Source: Pachypanchax playfairii
Lineage: Eukaryota > Chordata > Actinopteri > Cyprinodontiformes > Aplocheilidae
Direction: 5' to 3'
NCBI GenBank assembly: GCA_006937955.1
Contig: SSNP01000069.1
Location: forward strand, 1,100,339 to 1,164,338
Length of the DNA stretch: 64,000 nucleotides
A program made the position numbers and the translations under genes. The notes under the pieces were generated by a model. That model was not told the DNA's origin. It saw only the letters and a list, made by a program, of their open reading frames with translations, and searched no databases. The first letter of the stretch is position 1. Each line of letters opens with the position of its first letter. Shown piece by piece: positions 1 through 11,440 of this stretch.

Positions 1-2837
1 TTTTTTCTTTCTTTCAAGCCTAAATTCTTTCCAGATGTTTCCTGTGTATCTTTCTCCCTTTTCTCTCTCTTTGTTTAAATTTATTTAGTAACCTGTGCTC
101 AGTTAAATGTTTACAGGGAGGATTTTTTTAAGAATTGAGAGTATGAATCTGAGAAAAGTTTAGAACATTATGTTCTATTAATGAGAAAAATAGAAGTGTC
201 AAACTGAAACTAGCCCATGTTTTCTATTTTGATACATATTAATTCTCTGCTGAAACCAGACAAACACATGCTCCCAATCTTAAACTAGAGGCTAACTTAA
301 AGACAGGGTGTTATTTGACTGGATTCTAAAAAGGCTGAACTTAATGACAGATCTCAGTAGTTTAATATTGTTCTGAATATTTTACTATATCATTTATCCA
401 TTGAGGGTTTCGACTGACTGGCTTTTAAATGGAGGGATCATACAGCACGTCCTCACCACACTGACTACCACTAATGTCAGGCTGCACAAAACCCAGATTA
501 TGTGAAGCAGAATCAAACAGATACAGTATCTGCTCTGTTTCATTGTGCTGTAGAGTTCAGTCTGATACTCTGACACGCCGTTTACGTTAAAAACAAAACC
601 GATTTTCCGGCCACAAAGAAGAACCCTGCCTGTCATAAGAACTCAGCAGGCATTTGAGCAATTGGGTGCTTTATATAGACTGTATTTTATCTTCACGGCT
701 GTTTAGTAAAATAAGATCAAACTGTGCCCACAGCCTCGACTTCATAGGATTATTAATGCTGCTCTCCACCAATGTAAAGAGAAACCTTCCTGTTTCAGTT
801 TGTTACCCCCCTCATGGTCATATTTCATGTGTAACCCTCACTGTTAGCCCTTTACGTTCCCTCCTTCTGTCCCTGGCTGTGACCTTAATGATAATTGAGA
901 AGTGAGTAATGGAAACAAAGACACAGGGTGGGTTTTAAAAGCCTGAACTCTGACATGAAATGTGCTTTAGTGAGTAATCAGAGGCGAGGGTGGTTGATTC
1001 GACAGCTCCACCATTCATTGGACGGATTAGTTGATGCTATTCGCTGGCTCCTGTGACGACCCCCCTCGTATGAGGATGTGTGGTCTTTGGCAGTGATGAA
1101 AGTTTGGAACTAGCAGCTAGGAAAGGATGGGAGATTTTATTTTGTTTATTTGAATTCCAAACGTTGTCATTTTTTATCTTTGACAGAAAATGACTTTAAA
1201 GAGATCAACTTCATAAAGCAGTGAGTCTTCTTGCTGGAATAAAGTTGAATATTGATACTACAAAGAGAAAATACCACAAAGAGAATATATTTAAGCATGC
1301 TGGTGAGCTGCGAGCCAGGATTTCTATAAGTGCTGCCAAGTCTATCCCTCAGTTAACCATCAGGAAGTTTGCTCCTGATTGTGAGTCAGAGAAGGGAAAA
1401 AAAAAACAAAGGAGTAAAAAGAGATGGGGGGTGGGTCTCTGTTCATGTACGCTTTCAGCACAAACCAAGGAAACTACCAACCTCGCTCTTTTAGAAGCAA
1501 AAGATTTGGCCCATTCACATGCAGCTCCTCTCTTCCCACTTCTTCCTCTCTCCCATTTTGTGTCCACGGTGCTGTGGAGTCCAGATGCTTGACCCAGCAG
1601 TCCGATTGCTTGGTCACATGGATCTACAACTGTTTGTCTGAACTGGCTGCTCTGCATCCAAACAAACTTTAAAGAGATCCTGCTTCTTTTTCCCTGCTAA
1701 GTCTGCTGCATGTTCACAGTATTCTACCCTCATTTTTACCAGGGACAATTATTTCCATTTGGTATTTGGATCCAGTCCATGAACAGATGAGTTTTTACAT
1801 GTGGTTGGAGGGTTGGGGAGAACGCTGGAGATGGAAGTGAGTACAGTAAGTTTTGCTCCCTGGAATTGGGCCTCAGTTTGTCAGAAGGGAGTGGAGCAGC
1901 AGAGAAACAAAGAACACAGACCACATATGACGCACTCACAGAAATAATCACTACCCGTTTAACTGTGAGCAAGTCTGCACAGTGTCAGACACAAACTCTG
2001 TGTATCAAACAAAGTCCTTATCATGAGAACTGAAGAAAAAAACCCAAATCTGTGTTGTTACTTCTTATCATCACTTATCTCTGCATTTCCACTGATTATT
2101 ACATGATCTCAGTGTTTGGAGAGAACTGCAGATTTCTTTTTGATATAATATAATTCTTATATCTATAAATGTGGTCATCCTAATAAGGGTTATTAGTGGG
2201 ATTCATTAAAAAAAAAAAACTTCAAGATGAGGAATGTGAGCAGTAAGTTAATAAATTTAATGAAATGTTGTCAGTGAGTTCAGTCTGCATTAGCTCTGCA
2301 GGATTTTCCCAGTTTTGGTTTGGCAGCAGTGAGCGCAGCCGGCAGCAGAAAGATAAAGTTGATTTTGTACTGAGGAAACCACTTTTAAAGCTTTGAACTC
2401 GGTGCCCATGTGTCCTTATGTGCAGAGATAAGTCTGGAAACCGTCCATGGATAAATTTAGGAGTGTGTTCGCGTTGCCTTGATGGCACAGAAACTGTGTG
2501 TGAGAGTATCACGTGGTCTTATCAAACCTTCCAGCCATCTGAGGAGTGTGTGTGTGTGTATTAGGTCAGTTTTAATTGATTTGTACTTCTCATTCATTGA
2601 AACAGACTTCTGTTAACTTAACTTGTATTTAATTGTCCAGTTCTGTCTCAAATGTCTGTGTTTCCTCTTGTTCTCACACGTGAGGTTGACTGTTGAAGAG
2701 ATCCTTGTACCTGATTTGAAGTTGTAAATAAAAAGGAGTCGGTGTGTATCTGTGTTTGGTAAAACTTGAAGCTGTCGTCAGTTCACATCAGAAACATCCG
2801 TCCAATCGCAATACAAATAATGTTTCCTTCTTTCCAG
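1..2837 (+). other. vgll4: vgll4 intron, 3' part
   Basis: Non-coding sequence upstream of the first vgll4 exon visible here. It ends in a good acceptor (pyrimidine-rich tract then TTTCCAG at 2831-2837). The exon encoding the conserved nuclear-localisation/RIFNPHL part of VGLL4 was looked for on the plus strand and not found, so the 5' exons and promoter lie to the left of the window. The stretch is AT-rich, with short simple repeats (A-runs, a short TG run near 2550). No transposon ends or RNA gene were recognised. Confidence 0.75.
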
Positions 2838-3099
2838 GAAACCTAATGGAGACTATCGCAACTCCTCAGTTGCCAAGGACCGCAGCCGGAGCCCCGGTGA
2901 GCGCATGGTGGTTCCCAGTGCTTTGGGAGTCCAAAACAACCATCTGTATGGCCACGCCCACCACCACCACCTGGCCACCTTAGCCGGCATGGACCAACCA
3001 CTGGCACTTACCAAAAACAGCATGATGGAGACGGCGCGTAGCAGCGCTGCAGCTATGGTCACTATACCCCACACAGTCAGCGCGGTGGAACGCCAGCAG
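2838..3099 (+). CDS. vgll4: vgll4 coding exon (middle part)
   Basis: Internal exon of vestigial-like 4, a nuclear co-factor that competes with YAP/TAZ for TEAD transcription factors in Hippo signalling. The first base completes a split codon; then 87 codons follow, with the exon ending on a codon boundary at CAG before GTAAAA. The translation contains PNGDYR, a basic/serine stretch (KDRSRSPGER) that matches the RERSRSP region of mammalian VGLL4, a histidine-rich patch (GHAHHHH), and the family-specific block QPLALTKNS, then VERQQ at the 3' edge. The acceptor is TTTCCAG at 2831-2837. The order of these blocks and the VERQQ/NRPSVITCA junction to the next exon match mammalian VGLL4 as I know it. 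The histidine run is longer than I recall in mammals. Which teleost paralogue (4a or 4b) this is cannot be decided here. Confidence 0.93.
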
Positions 3100-3358
3100 G
3101 TAAAACACACTTCCTGTTTGTTTGACCCAAGTGAAACCTCAGCTCTGGTGACTCCTCCACATCATGTGACTAATGCTCTTTAACTAGCTTTGCTGCTTAT
3201 TTGCTACTTTTGGCTTGTTACTGTAAAATGTTTTCAACTATTTGTGGTTTCTGAATTAAAAGGTTTTTTTAAGTTTGTCATCTTGGTTTTATTACAGCCT
3301 GTTCACTTCTTCTTGTAATAAAACAATCTTAAACATCGTTATTCTCACCGTGTTGTAG

Positions 3359-3476
3359 AATCGTCCGTCTGTGATCACATGTGCCGCCGCCAACAACCGC
3401 AACTGCAACCTGTCTCAGTGTCCAGTGTCTCACAACGGCTGTTCAAACCTCTCCAACAACTACAGAAGAATCAACA
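3359..3476 (+). CDS. vgll4: vgll4 coding exon (NRPSVITCA block)
   Basis: Second visible vgll4 exon: 39 codons plus one base, between acceptor TTGTAG and donor GTGAGT. It begins NRPSVITCAAAN and carries the cysteine-containing NCNLSQCPVSHNGC segment, matching the NCNLSHCPIAHSGC stretch of mammalian VGLL4. It ends in NNYRRIN just before the first Tondu motif. No enzymatic activity is expected; this is the linker in front of the TEAD-binding part. Spacing is tight (259-bp intron before, 289-bp intron after), and both splice sites fit the reading frame of the neighbouring exons. Confidence 0.93.
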
Positions 3477-3765
3477 GTGAGTCTCACGTGCACATCTGCA
3501 GTGACACATACTTCTGGTCTCAGCTAATCACATGTATGCTTCATGATACATGTATGAAGCCATTTTATCTCTTAGAAATAACAACACTGTCCTTAAGTTT
3601 AGCAGTGACATTTAAAACAATTATTTAATAAAATAATAACGTGCATGTTTCCGGTGACCTTAAATGACCCTGATTTAAATGAATGAAGTTTATTGAACTG
3701 TCTGCAGATTTTTTGTAAAACTGAATATGTGGAAGGATTTTCTCTAAAACTCCCTCCCTCTCCAG

Positions 3766-4022
3766 CCAACACAGCCTGTGATCCTGTGATCGAGGAGCAT
3801 TTCCGCCGCAGCCTCGGAAAGAACTACAAGGAACCCGAGCCCACCGCCACCAACTCGGTGTCCATCACAGGCTCGGTGGACGACCACTTCGCCAAGGCAC
3901 TGGGCGAAACCTGGCACCAGATCAAAAACAAGGGGAGTCCCTCGTCGTCCGGCAGCAGCCCAAACTCCTCTCCCGACAGTCACATGGTCAACCACAACCA
4001 CTCCCCTTCTGTGGTCTCTTGA
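3766..4022 (+). CDS. vgll4: vgll4 terminal coding exon with both Tondu (TDU) motifs
   Basis: Terminal coding exon, acceptor CTCTCCAG, stop TGA at 4020-4022. It encodes the TEAD-binding core: TDU1 (DPVIEEHFRRSLGKNY), linker KEPEP...NSVSITGS, and TDU2 (VDDHFAKALGETWHQIK). Each TDU keeps the V-x-x-HF-x-x-x-LG signature by which VGLL proteins contact TEAD. A serine/asparagine-rich stretch and the conserved end HMVNHNHSPSVVS follow. Two TDU motifs in tandem distinguish VGLL4 from VGLL1-3, which have one. Nothing appears truncated, so the protein made from this locus should be a functional TEAD competitor if its 5' exons are intact. Confidence 0.95.
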
Positions 4023-7000
4023 AGGCAGACGGATTCCCCCCTCCTCCCCCCCCCGGCTCATCCAATCATCCCGGCTCCAACATCCATGTTCCCGCCACTT
4101 CGGTCTGTCATCAGCATCCCGGAGGGAATGGCTGCCTGCTGGTCTGCTAAAAACAGCCAAACCTTTGAGCCTGCTCTCTCACTGACACTCACAGAGGATC
4201 AATCAAGCAATAAAGACACATCCTCCTCCCGTCTGTCCTCTGGTACTGCACCACAACAATCAGTACTGAGGATTCACAAGTAAAACTGGACTGAAGCATC
4301 CGCTCGCTCCTTCCCGTCATCCATCAACTCTGCTTCTGTCGCCTGGAGCCGAGCACGTGTCTGTAGTTATATGTACATAAGGAAGGAGAGGAAAGACTCA
4401 ACTCTCTTTGTTTTGTTTGTTTGTTTCTTTTTGTTAACAGTAGTTTTGTGTATTGATTGTGTTTCTGACATGGCTGGCCTTTGAACGAAAAGATAAGTGA
4501 GAAACATCTTTGAAAACTATCACAACTCTTCTGACCGCGTGTCCACCTGAACAACTCAACCTCCGTCTTTCTGCTCGTGTTGGTGCATTTTGGTGATGGA
4601 TGGACTCGGATTGACAGTACAGCTGTAATCTGACACCGGGCACATCAAGTTGGTTTTCAGAATCAGTCTCACACTTGTTGCAACTTTTATTTGATCTCTC
4701 ATTAACTGCCTGTTTAAATATACTTATATAATTAACTTAAACGTTGGAAAAATATATTTTCTAAATGTTAATATGAGAATGTTTTGTTAGAAGTGGGGCG
4801 TGTGCTTCACTGAGGATGGGCAGTAGACACATGATCGTTATCACACGTCTGGAAAAATAAGACTTTCACATCAAAAGCTTCATCTGAGCAGAACCGTAAC
4901 ACCAGGTGGACGTTAGTGTTTTATACTGTGGCTACAGCTCCGAATCTGATCAGGGATCTGTCATGTGCATCCATCTGCCTGGAGAAGACAGAACACAAGG
5001 GTAGTAGTATTCTACTACATTGTTGTTTCACCTTAACAAAACAATCAACAATGGCCCTATTTAGTGTTTCTACTGCCTAACCTTGTTTAAATCCATCACT
5101 AATGATGTTGGAATAGTGACGTTCCATCCAGCCACGAGAGGCTGAAGCTTCACTCAACTGTTTGCTTTGATGTGTTTCACAGGTGAAACTGCTGATGATG
5201 CTTCACGACACTTTGTAGTTCCCTAAAGGAAAAAAAAAAAAGAGGGTGTTTCTTGACTTCTTTGGTTTTTAGTCCCTGTTTGAAGATGATGTTCGTCTCC
5301 CTCTCGTACTCCCTGTGGTTTGATTAAATTCTATAGGGTAAACGATGCTTTAACAGATGCATGTTATTGTTTTTAATAGCTGGTATCTATTAGCGTGTTT
5401 AGCATTTCAGCCTTTACTATTAACCTTTTCATTCAGACGTTAGTTGTTACTTCTTTTGCTGCCAGTAACAGACAGAAACTTTACACTCACTGCTGGGTCA
5501 GTCGTACTCCATGTTATTATTATTGTTACCATTTTGTACTTTTGTTTTTCATTCATGTTCGTATGATAACAGACGTGTAGTGGGACAGCCTCCGGACAGG
5601 CTCTGTGATGTAAGAGCTGCATTTCTCTAAATGATCCCAGAACAACGAGAATGAGCTCATTTCCTGCCGCAAAGCGACGGCCGTCTCTGCGTTTCGTTGG
5701 CTCATTTGGGTTTTCGCATGATGTTGATCCATCAGTGGTACAGGATGCTTCAGTAGGACTGAGCTGAAACATGTGGACAGAATATTTAATGAGGTTTTCA
5801 TTCAAATCATCCCGGCTTGAGTTAGTTTAACCTACAGAGCTTCCACATCTCGTCGACCTGGTTTGTCTAACAGCTTGTTGACATGATGATGTCTTAAATT
5901 CTCCCTAAAAAAACAATTAAATAATAATAAAAAAGACTTGTTCGAGTTAGCGTAGTGATGCTAGCAAACAAACCTGAATAGGTCTAATAATTGGTTTTGT
6001 GGATTAATAATGACGTCGCAGCTCTGTCCCCCTTAATCAGTTGACTGTTTGTCTTCTAACTCAGTGTCCAGAGTCTTTGTCTTAGATTTCACTGCTTTCT
6101 TTCCTTATGAACGTTGTATCTTTTTGCTGCAGCCCTGTTAGCCTCCTCCAGTCAAAGACATGACTATAACTTTGTAACATAACATTCCTCCAGTGGGAAC
6201 TTCACACATCACATACAGCAAAGAGGTTACAGAGCCGCTCGTCCCAGAGTCCCCCCCCCACCGCTTCTTGTGTTTCATTGGAACAACATTAACTGAGTGC
6301 CATAACATTTTCAAAGATATCTAGAGCTTCAGTTTTAGAGAGAACTAGGTTTGTTGTAGCAGTTTGTCGTTCTGTGTCCAAAGTGCAGAATCATTTCACG
6401 TCACCGAGCTGTAGTTAACAGATGAGGACACTTCTATTTGTTTGCTTTTAAGACGCTTGTAGCCAGTGATGATCCTGCAGCGTTCCATGAACGGAGGGTG
6501 TTCTCTCTTCTCTAAAAAAAAAAAAAGTCCACACATTCCATCATTAGTTATCAAAACAGACATGACAAACAAAGAAAAGTTTCAGAATATTTCATGAACA
6601 GAAGAACTCTGATCCCGGCATGTTGGGATGGTGGTGGAGTGGCTGAGCTTCAGGAGCTGTGCTTTTGTGCAAGCTGTGAGTCACAAGACTTTAATCTACT
6701 GCTTCGAGTCTGTTCTGGGTCCCACAGCAACGCCTTGCTCAGATTAATTTGGACCTGACTGACTGACGCCTGTTGTAATTAGCATCATGCTAGTAAACAT
6801 GAGGGAAAGGGGCTGTTTGTTTGTCCAGAGGACTTTTTCTTTTATTTACTTTCTTGTTACCATTTCACTTCCACCCTGTAGGTAGGAAGCGCTCTCCATG
6901 CTTCGGCATGCACTCCCTACACACACTGTAGGAAAATCACTTAATAAAAACACTTTTTTTATAATAGGTAACTATAAGACCATCATTACGCTGTGCGTAA

Positions 7001-7225
7001 CGAATGTACAGAGAAAAAAATGTAGGTATTTTTTGAGGAACAATTAATTTGGTAATGATATGTAGCTATTTAATTGTTTTTTTTTTCTGTCCTTATATTG
7101 TAATCATTGTATTTTCTTTTTTTTTTTTGTGAAAAAAAGTTGATCTTTTTTGTTTGTTTTTTTGTTAGTAGAGTTTGTTAGTGTAAAGATTCAAGTGCAG
7201 GAACACAGTAAATGTATGAAACCAC

Positions 7226-7231
7226 AATAAA
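7226..7231 (+). terminator. candidate proximal polyadenylation signal, vgll4
   Basis: AATAAA hexamer inside an ACCACAATAAACCACAGG context, 3.2 kb after the vgll4 stop; a TG-containing stretch (GGTGTGTCGGTG) follows within 20 bases, as expected of a downstream element. Confidence 0.5.
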
Positions 7232-7744
7232 CCACAGGTGTGTCGGTGACAATCGCTACTTCCATCGAGCCCCGCTCTGTTGATCATTTGACTCCTGAGA
7301 CATTGGAACAAAAATGTTACATGTAACTGCAGTGATGAGGCCGACCATGTTTTCTCTGAGTGATGATGAGACTGATGTTAGCAACGGGCCCACTGGCAGC
7401 TTGAAAAACATGGAAATCCTTCAGTGTTTTTAGAAACATTATTTAATTGATCCATGTGGTAAATCAGCTTCCAGATTTTACCCATAATCCTGCTGCCGGT
7501 TTCTATTTGTAACAAAGTGAATGAGGTTGTAGATTCAGCTGATAAATGGAAGGAGTCTGTCTTCACTCTGACTGCGCCACATTTTCCAGGTTATGTTTGG
7601 AAGTGGGAGTAGCAAGAACTTAGTGGTAGTAATACTACAAACTGAATAAATAATCTATCAAGAAAACAAGTTGTGGCTCTGTCTCTCCTACTTAAAAGGT
7701 TTTGGCAGGCCGCCTTTTTTGTACGTAAAGTAGCCTTGATGAAC

Positions 7745-7750
7745 AATAAA
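7745..7750 (+). terminator. candidate distal polyadenylation signal, vgll4
   Basis: AATAAA hexamer followed by GTGCTTTTAA, with a T/G-rich stretch (GCGTGTTTTTTGTTTCTGTG) 20-40 bases downstream. This is a textbook arrangement and the last one before repeat-derived sequence. Confidence 0.6.
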
Positions 7751-7770
7751 GTGCTTTTAAACCACCGACT

Positions 7771-8000
7771 GCGTGTTTTTTGTTTCTGTGTTTCCAGGAT
7801 GTGTCCTGATTGTTAGCGAAGGTTCACAGTTTACCTGCGTGAGCTGCAGAGTCTCACTCATGTTGGTGGGATTGTTCAATGTCCGAAATCTTTTTTTATT
7901 TAGTCAGTCGGTAAACTTTATTGATCCCAGCAGGTGATTCATTTGTAACAGTTCAGTTCACATTTACTTCTAACATACATCAACAAACAAAACTGAAGAA
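7771..8000. other. intergenic spacer with a short LINE 3'-tail-like piece
   Basis: Short region between the convergent genes. Around 7913-7960 the sequence AAACTTTATTGATCCCAGCA followed by a GATTCATTTGTAACAG stretch resembles the 3' tails of fish Rex-type LINEs, which commonly contain ACTTTATTGATCCC. It looks like a 3'-end fragment into which the adjacent Tc1 element then inserted. Confidence 0.4.
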
Positions 8001-8150
8001 TACACTCACCGGCCACTTTATTAGGTACACCTGTCCAATTGCTCGTTAACACTTAATTTCTAATCAGCCAATCACATGGCGGCAACTCAGTGCATTTAGG
8101 CATGTACACATGGTCAAGACAATCTCCTGCAGTTCAAACCGAGCATCAGT

Positions 8151-8980
8151 ATGGGGAAGAAAGGTGATTTGAGTGACTTTGAACGTGGCATGGTTGTTGG
8201 TGCCAGAATGGCTGGTCTGAGTATTTCAGAAACTGCTGATCTACTGGGATTTTCACGCACAACCATCTCTAGGGTTTACAGAGAATGGTCCGAAAAAGAA
8301 AAAATATCCAGTGAGCGGCAGTTCTGTGGGCGGAAATGCCTTGTTGATGCCAGAGGTCAGAGGAGAATGGCCAGACTGGTTCGAGCTGATAGAAAGGCAA
8401 CAGTGACTCAAATAACCACTCGTTACAACCAAGGTAGGCAGAAGAGCATCTCTGAACGCACAGTACGTCCAACTTTGAGGCAGATGGGCTACAGCAGCAG
8501 AAGACCACGCCGGGTGCCACTCCTTTCAGCTAAGAACAGGAAACTGAGGCTACAATTTGCACAAGCTCATTGAAATTGGACAATAGAAGATTGGAAAAAT
8601 GCTGCCTGGTCTGATGAGTCTCGATTTCTGCTGCGACATTCGGATGGTAGGGTCAGAATTTGGCGTCAACAACATGAAAGCATGGATCCATCCTGCCTTG
8701 TATCAACGGTTCAGGCTGGTGGTGGTGGTGTAATGGTGTGGGGAATATTTTCTTGGCACTCTTTGGGCCCCTTGGTACCAATTGAGCGTCGTTACAACGC
8801 CACAGCCTACCTGAGTATTGTTGCTGACCATGTCCATCCCTTTATGACCACAATGTACCCAACTTCTGATGGCTACTTTCAGCAGGATAATGCACCATGT
8901 CATAAAGCTGGAATCATCTCGGACTGGTTTCTTGAACATGACAATGAGTTCACTGTACTCAAATGGCCTCCACAGTCACC
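8151..8980 (+). pseudogene. Tc1 transposase, 5' part, interrupted by a nonsense codon
   Basis: Starts MGKKGDLSDFERGMVVGARM, with a paired-like helix-turn-helix (LSISETADLLGFSRTTISRV) for terminal-repeat binding. The frame is open to a TGA at 8571-8573. The second copy has CGA (Arg) at the matching place, a change typical of CpG decay. After the stop the same frame continues through the first catalytic Asp region (AWSDESRF) and the second (FQQDNAPCHKA) until the N at 8981. As assembled this copy cannot give full transposase, although the defect may belong to only one of two overlapping copies. Confidence 0.88.
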
Positions 8981-8982
8981 NG

Positions 8983-9694
8983 AACTTTGAGGCAGATGGG
9001 CTACAGCAGCAGAAGACCACGCCGGGTGCCACTCCTTTCAGCTAAGAACAGGAAACTGAGGCTACAATTTGCACAAGCTCATCGAAATTGGACAATAGAA
9101 GATTGGAAAAATGCTGCCTGGTCTGATGAGTCTCGATTTCTGCTGCGACATTCGGATGGTAGGGTCAGAATTTGGCGTCAACAACATGAAAGCATGGATC
9201 CATCCTGCCTTGTATCAACGGTTCAGGCTGGTGGTGGTGGTGTAATGGTGTGGGGAATATTTTCTTGGCACTCTTTGGGCCCCTTGGTACCAACTGAGCA
9301 TCGTTACAACACCACAGCCTACCTGAGTATTGTTGCTGACCATGTCCATCCCTTTATGACCACAATGTACCCAACTTCTGATGGCTACTTTCAGCAGGAT
9401 AATGCACCATGTCATAAAGCTGGAATCATCTCGGACTGGTTTCTTGAACATGACAATGAGTTCACTGTACTCAAATGGCCTCCACAGTCACCAGATCTCA
9501 ATCCAATAGAGCATCTTTGGGATGTGGTGGAACGGGAGATTCGCATCATGGATGTGCAGCCGACAAATCTGTGTGATGCCCTCATGTCAATATGGACCAA
9601 ACTCTCTGAGGAATGCTTCCAGCACCTTGTTGAATCTATGCCACGAAGAATTGAGGCAGTTCTGAAGGCAAAAGGGGTTCCAACCCGTTACTAG
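8983..9694 (+). pseudogene. Tc1 transposase, repeated middle and 3' part
   Basis: Second, longer copy of the transposase segment, beginning inside the gene (LRQMGYSSRRPRR) right after the single N. It has all three catalytic regions: first Asp in AWSDESRF, second in FQQDNAPCHKA, and the Glu in SPDLNPIEHLWD (DD34E spacing). It ends GVPTRY at a stop 12 bases before the right inverted repeat. The frame differs from that of the 5' part because of the junction. Differences from the first copy include the CGA/TGA site and changes near 8780-8800 versus 9292-9312. Confidence 0.88.
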
Positions 9695-9728
9695 CATGGT
9701 GTACCTAATAAAGTGGCCGGTGAGTGTA

Positions 9729-10050
9729 CATAAAAACAACAACCAAATGTCCCCCTGCTTATATTTAGAACCACATTGGTTCTTATAGGATCTGGTCCAG
9801 TTGGCTGATTCTGATTCTTAGAGAAAAGTTTTTTTTTTCCTTCACAGATCTATTAAACCTGCAGACGAGTTTACGTTTTAATTTGAGAGACATGTGAGAC
9901 GTCTTTGGAAGCGACCAATAAAAATTGAGACGTGACTGAGACGAATGAAAGAGACGGATATTCTAGTGTGACGAAATAAATAAAAAAAGGATGAATTGTT
10001 ATCAGACTAAGACACTTGTGAACTAAATAGTGACAGAAAAAAAAATGTCC
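9729..10050. other. intergenic sequence between the Tc1 element and the atg7 3' end
   Basis: About 320 bp, AT-rich with short A- and T-runs. No open frame, RNA gene or transposon end was recognised. Confidence 0.5.
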
Positions 10051-10871
10051 AATAAGTGTATGAATATTTTAATTTATTTGCAGCTTCAACATTTACGAAT
10101 ACAAAGTGATTCCAAGTCCAATATTTTTTCAGAATTTGATGCACAGCTCAGTAAGATACAGTATGTTGAACTCAATTCAGGTTTCTTGTAAAAACGTCCA
10201 AGCAGTTGTTGAAATGAACACGTTATGACATAAAATCTACAAGTTGGTAAAACAGACGGGACATTGCAGAGTCAAATACATGAACATCTACATGCACTGA
10301 CACGCCAGCCATGGACTGAAGCGTCTCTTCCTGATGTAGTTACATGATGTCTGCAGGAACTCTATGTCATAAAACTGTACTGTAACATCTGTTTGCAGGT
10401 TTCCTCACAGGGATAATACCGAAGCTGGTTTTAGTATCACCTGTGCCGCATATATTTCAGTCTCTAGTAAACAGACACAAAGATGGATGGATGTGTTGAG
10501 TGTTTTTTTTTATGTGAAAATCTTTTTCAAACTGAATACAAAACCAGATGTGACTATCCTGCCGAAGGACTCTTCACTAAACCCTCAAATATGTTGGAAG
10601 AATTAAAACTGGGATCCTTTGTGACACAATTTCAGATGCAACATACAAATTCATTTAGTTTTTAATAATTTTACAAACACAATCTAAACAGTTAAAATGT
10701 TAGAGATCTGATTGTGAAATATATGTTACAGTTCTGTTTTTAGATCGGTTCTCCATCATGTGATGGTCCATCAGTGAAGAATATGTTGCTGTTTTCCTCA
10801 TAAGATTATTACAGGGAGAGAAAACTGTCGACTGCAGAGTGAAGTTCTTCAGTCAGTCACATGTTCCAGCT
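10051..10871 (-). other. atg7: atg7 3'UTR (inferred extent)
   Basis: Minus-strand sequence after the atg7 stop codon. The first good AATAAA on this strand is at 10073-10078 (TTTATT on the plus strand), with an overlapping ATTAAA next to it, giving a 3'UTR of about 0.8 kb. The end is inferred from the hexamer only. Confidence 0.55.
10073..10078 (-). terminator. candidate polyadenylation signal, atg7
   Basis: TTTATT on the plus strand, i.e. AATAAA on the atg7 strand, about 800 bases after the stop. It would place the atg7 transcript end roughly 2.3 kb from the vgll4 transcript end, so the two mRNAs need not overlap. Confidence 0.5.
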
Positions 10872-10904
10872 TTAGATGCTCTCATCATCGCTCATATCCC
10901 AAAT
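10872..10904 (-). CDS. atg7: atg7 terminal coding exon (last 10 codons)
   Basis: Read on the minus strand, an acceptor (TTTTTTTTCTTACCAG) is followed at once by ten codons, IWDMSDDESI, and TAA. Mammalian ATG7 ends IWDMSDDETI, so this is the conserved acidic C-terminal tail. In ATG7 this tail lies next to the site where ATG8-family proteins are first bound. The phase (0) matches the upstream exon ending ...QETQAAE at 38158. Only 33 coding bases, 27 kb from the previous exon, so gene prediction would easily miss it. Confidence 0.93.
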   Translation of the reverse strand: MWDMSDDESI

Positions 10905-10959
10905 CTGGTAAGAAAAAAAAAGATAAAACGGCATTAAGACTGAAATGTTTAACAGTTAC

Positions 10960-11440
10960 NNNNNNNNNNNNNNNNNNNNNNNNNNNNNNNNNNNNNNNNN
11001 NNNNNNNNNNNNNNNNNNNNNNNNNNNNNNNNNNNNNNNNNNNNNNNNNNNNNNNNNNNNNNNNNNNNNNNNNNNNNNNNNNNNNNNNNNNNNNNNNNNN
11101 NNNNNNNNNNNNNNNNNNNNNNNNNNNNNNNNNNNNNNNNNNNNNNNNNNNNNNNNNNNNNNNNNNNNNNNNNNNNNNNNNNNNNNNNNNNNNNNNNNNN
11201 NNNNNNNNNNNNNNNNNNNNNNNNNNNNNNNNNNNNNNNNNNNNNNNNNNNNNNNNNNNNNNNNNNNNNNNNNNNNNNNNNNNNNNNNNNNNNNNNNNNN
11301 NNNNNNNNNNNNNNNNNNNNNNNNNNNNNNNNNNNNNNNNNNNNNNNNNNNNNNNNNNNNNNNNNNNNNNNNNNNNNNNNNNNNNNNNNNNNNNNNNNNN
11401 NNNNNNNNNNNNNNNNNNNNNNNNNNNNNNNNNNNNNNNN
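10960..11440. other. assembly gap (481 N), probably a (CA)n array
   Basis: Run of N. The sequence at its right edge (CAAGTGTGTTTTGTTATCC) is exactly what follows long (CA)n arrays at 25101 and 25493, so the gap most likely holds a CA microsatellite the assembler could not cross. This is inferred from the other copies. Confidence 0.85.

Larger units (their letters stand above)
4023..7770 (+). other. vgll4: vgll4 3'UTR (approximate end)
   Basis: About 3.7 kb with no open frame of note, following the vgll4 stop. It is AT-rich with many T-runs and A-runs, as in long vertebrate 3'UTRs. Two AATAAA hexamers lie near its end (7226-7231 and 7745-7750); the second is taken as the main end because sequence beyond it changes to repeat-derived DNA. 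The exact cleavage site is inferred, not seen. Confidence 0.6.
8003..9726 (+). mobile_element. Tc1/mariner element, non-functional, with internal duplication
   Basis: Both ends show a perfect 29-bp terminal inverted repeat beginning CACTCACCGGCCACTTTATT, flanked by the TA target duplication (8001-8002 and 9727-9728). Inside is a plus-strand transposase gene. The element is 1724 bp, but 8471-8980 and 8983-9492 are near-identical (offset 512) and separated by one N; without that duplication it would be about 1.2 kb, the normal size for Tc1 elements. The duplication probably reflects an unmerged contig overlap rather than biology. Confidence 0.93.

Noticed and set aside
3693..3765. Open frame upstream of the last vgll4 exon
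   Set aside because: It is intron sequence read through the acceptor; the CTCTCCAG site and frame continuity with the exon ending at 3476 define the exon start.
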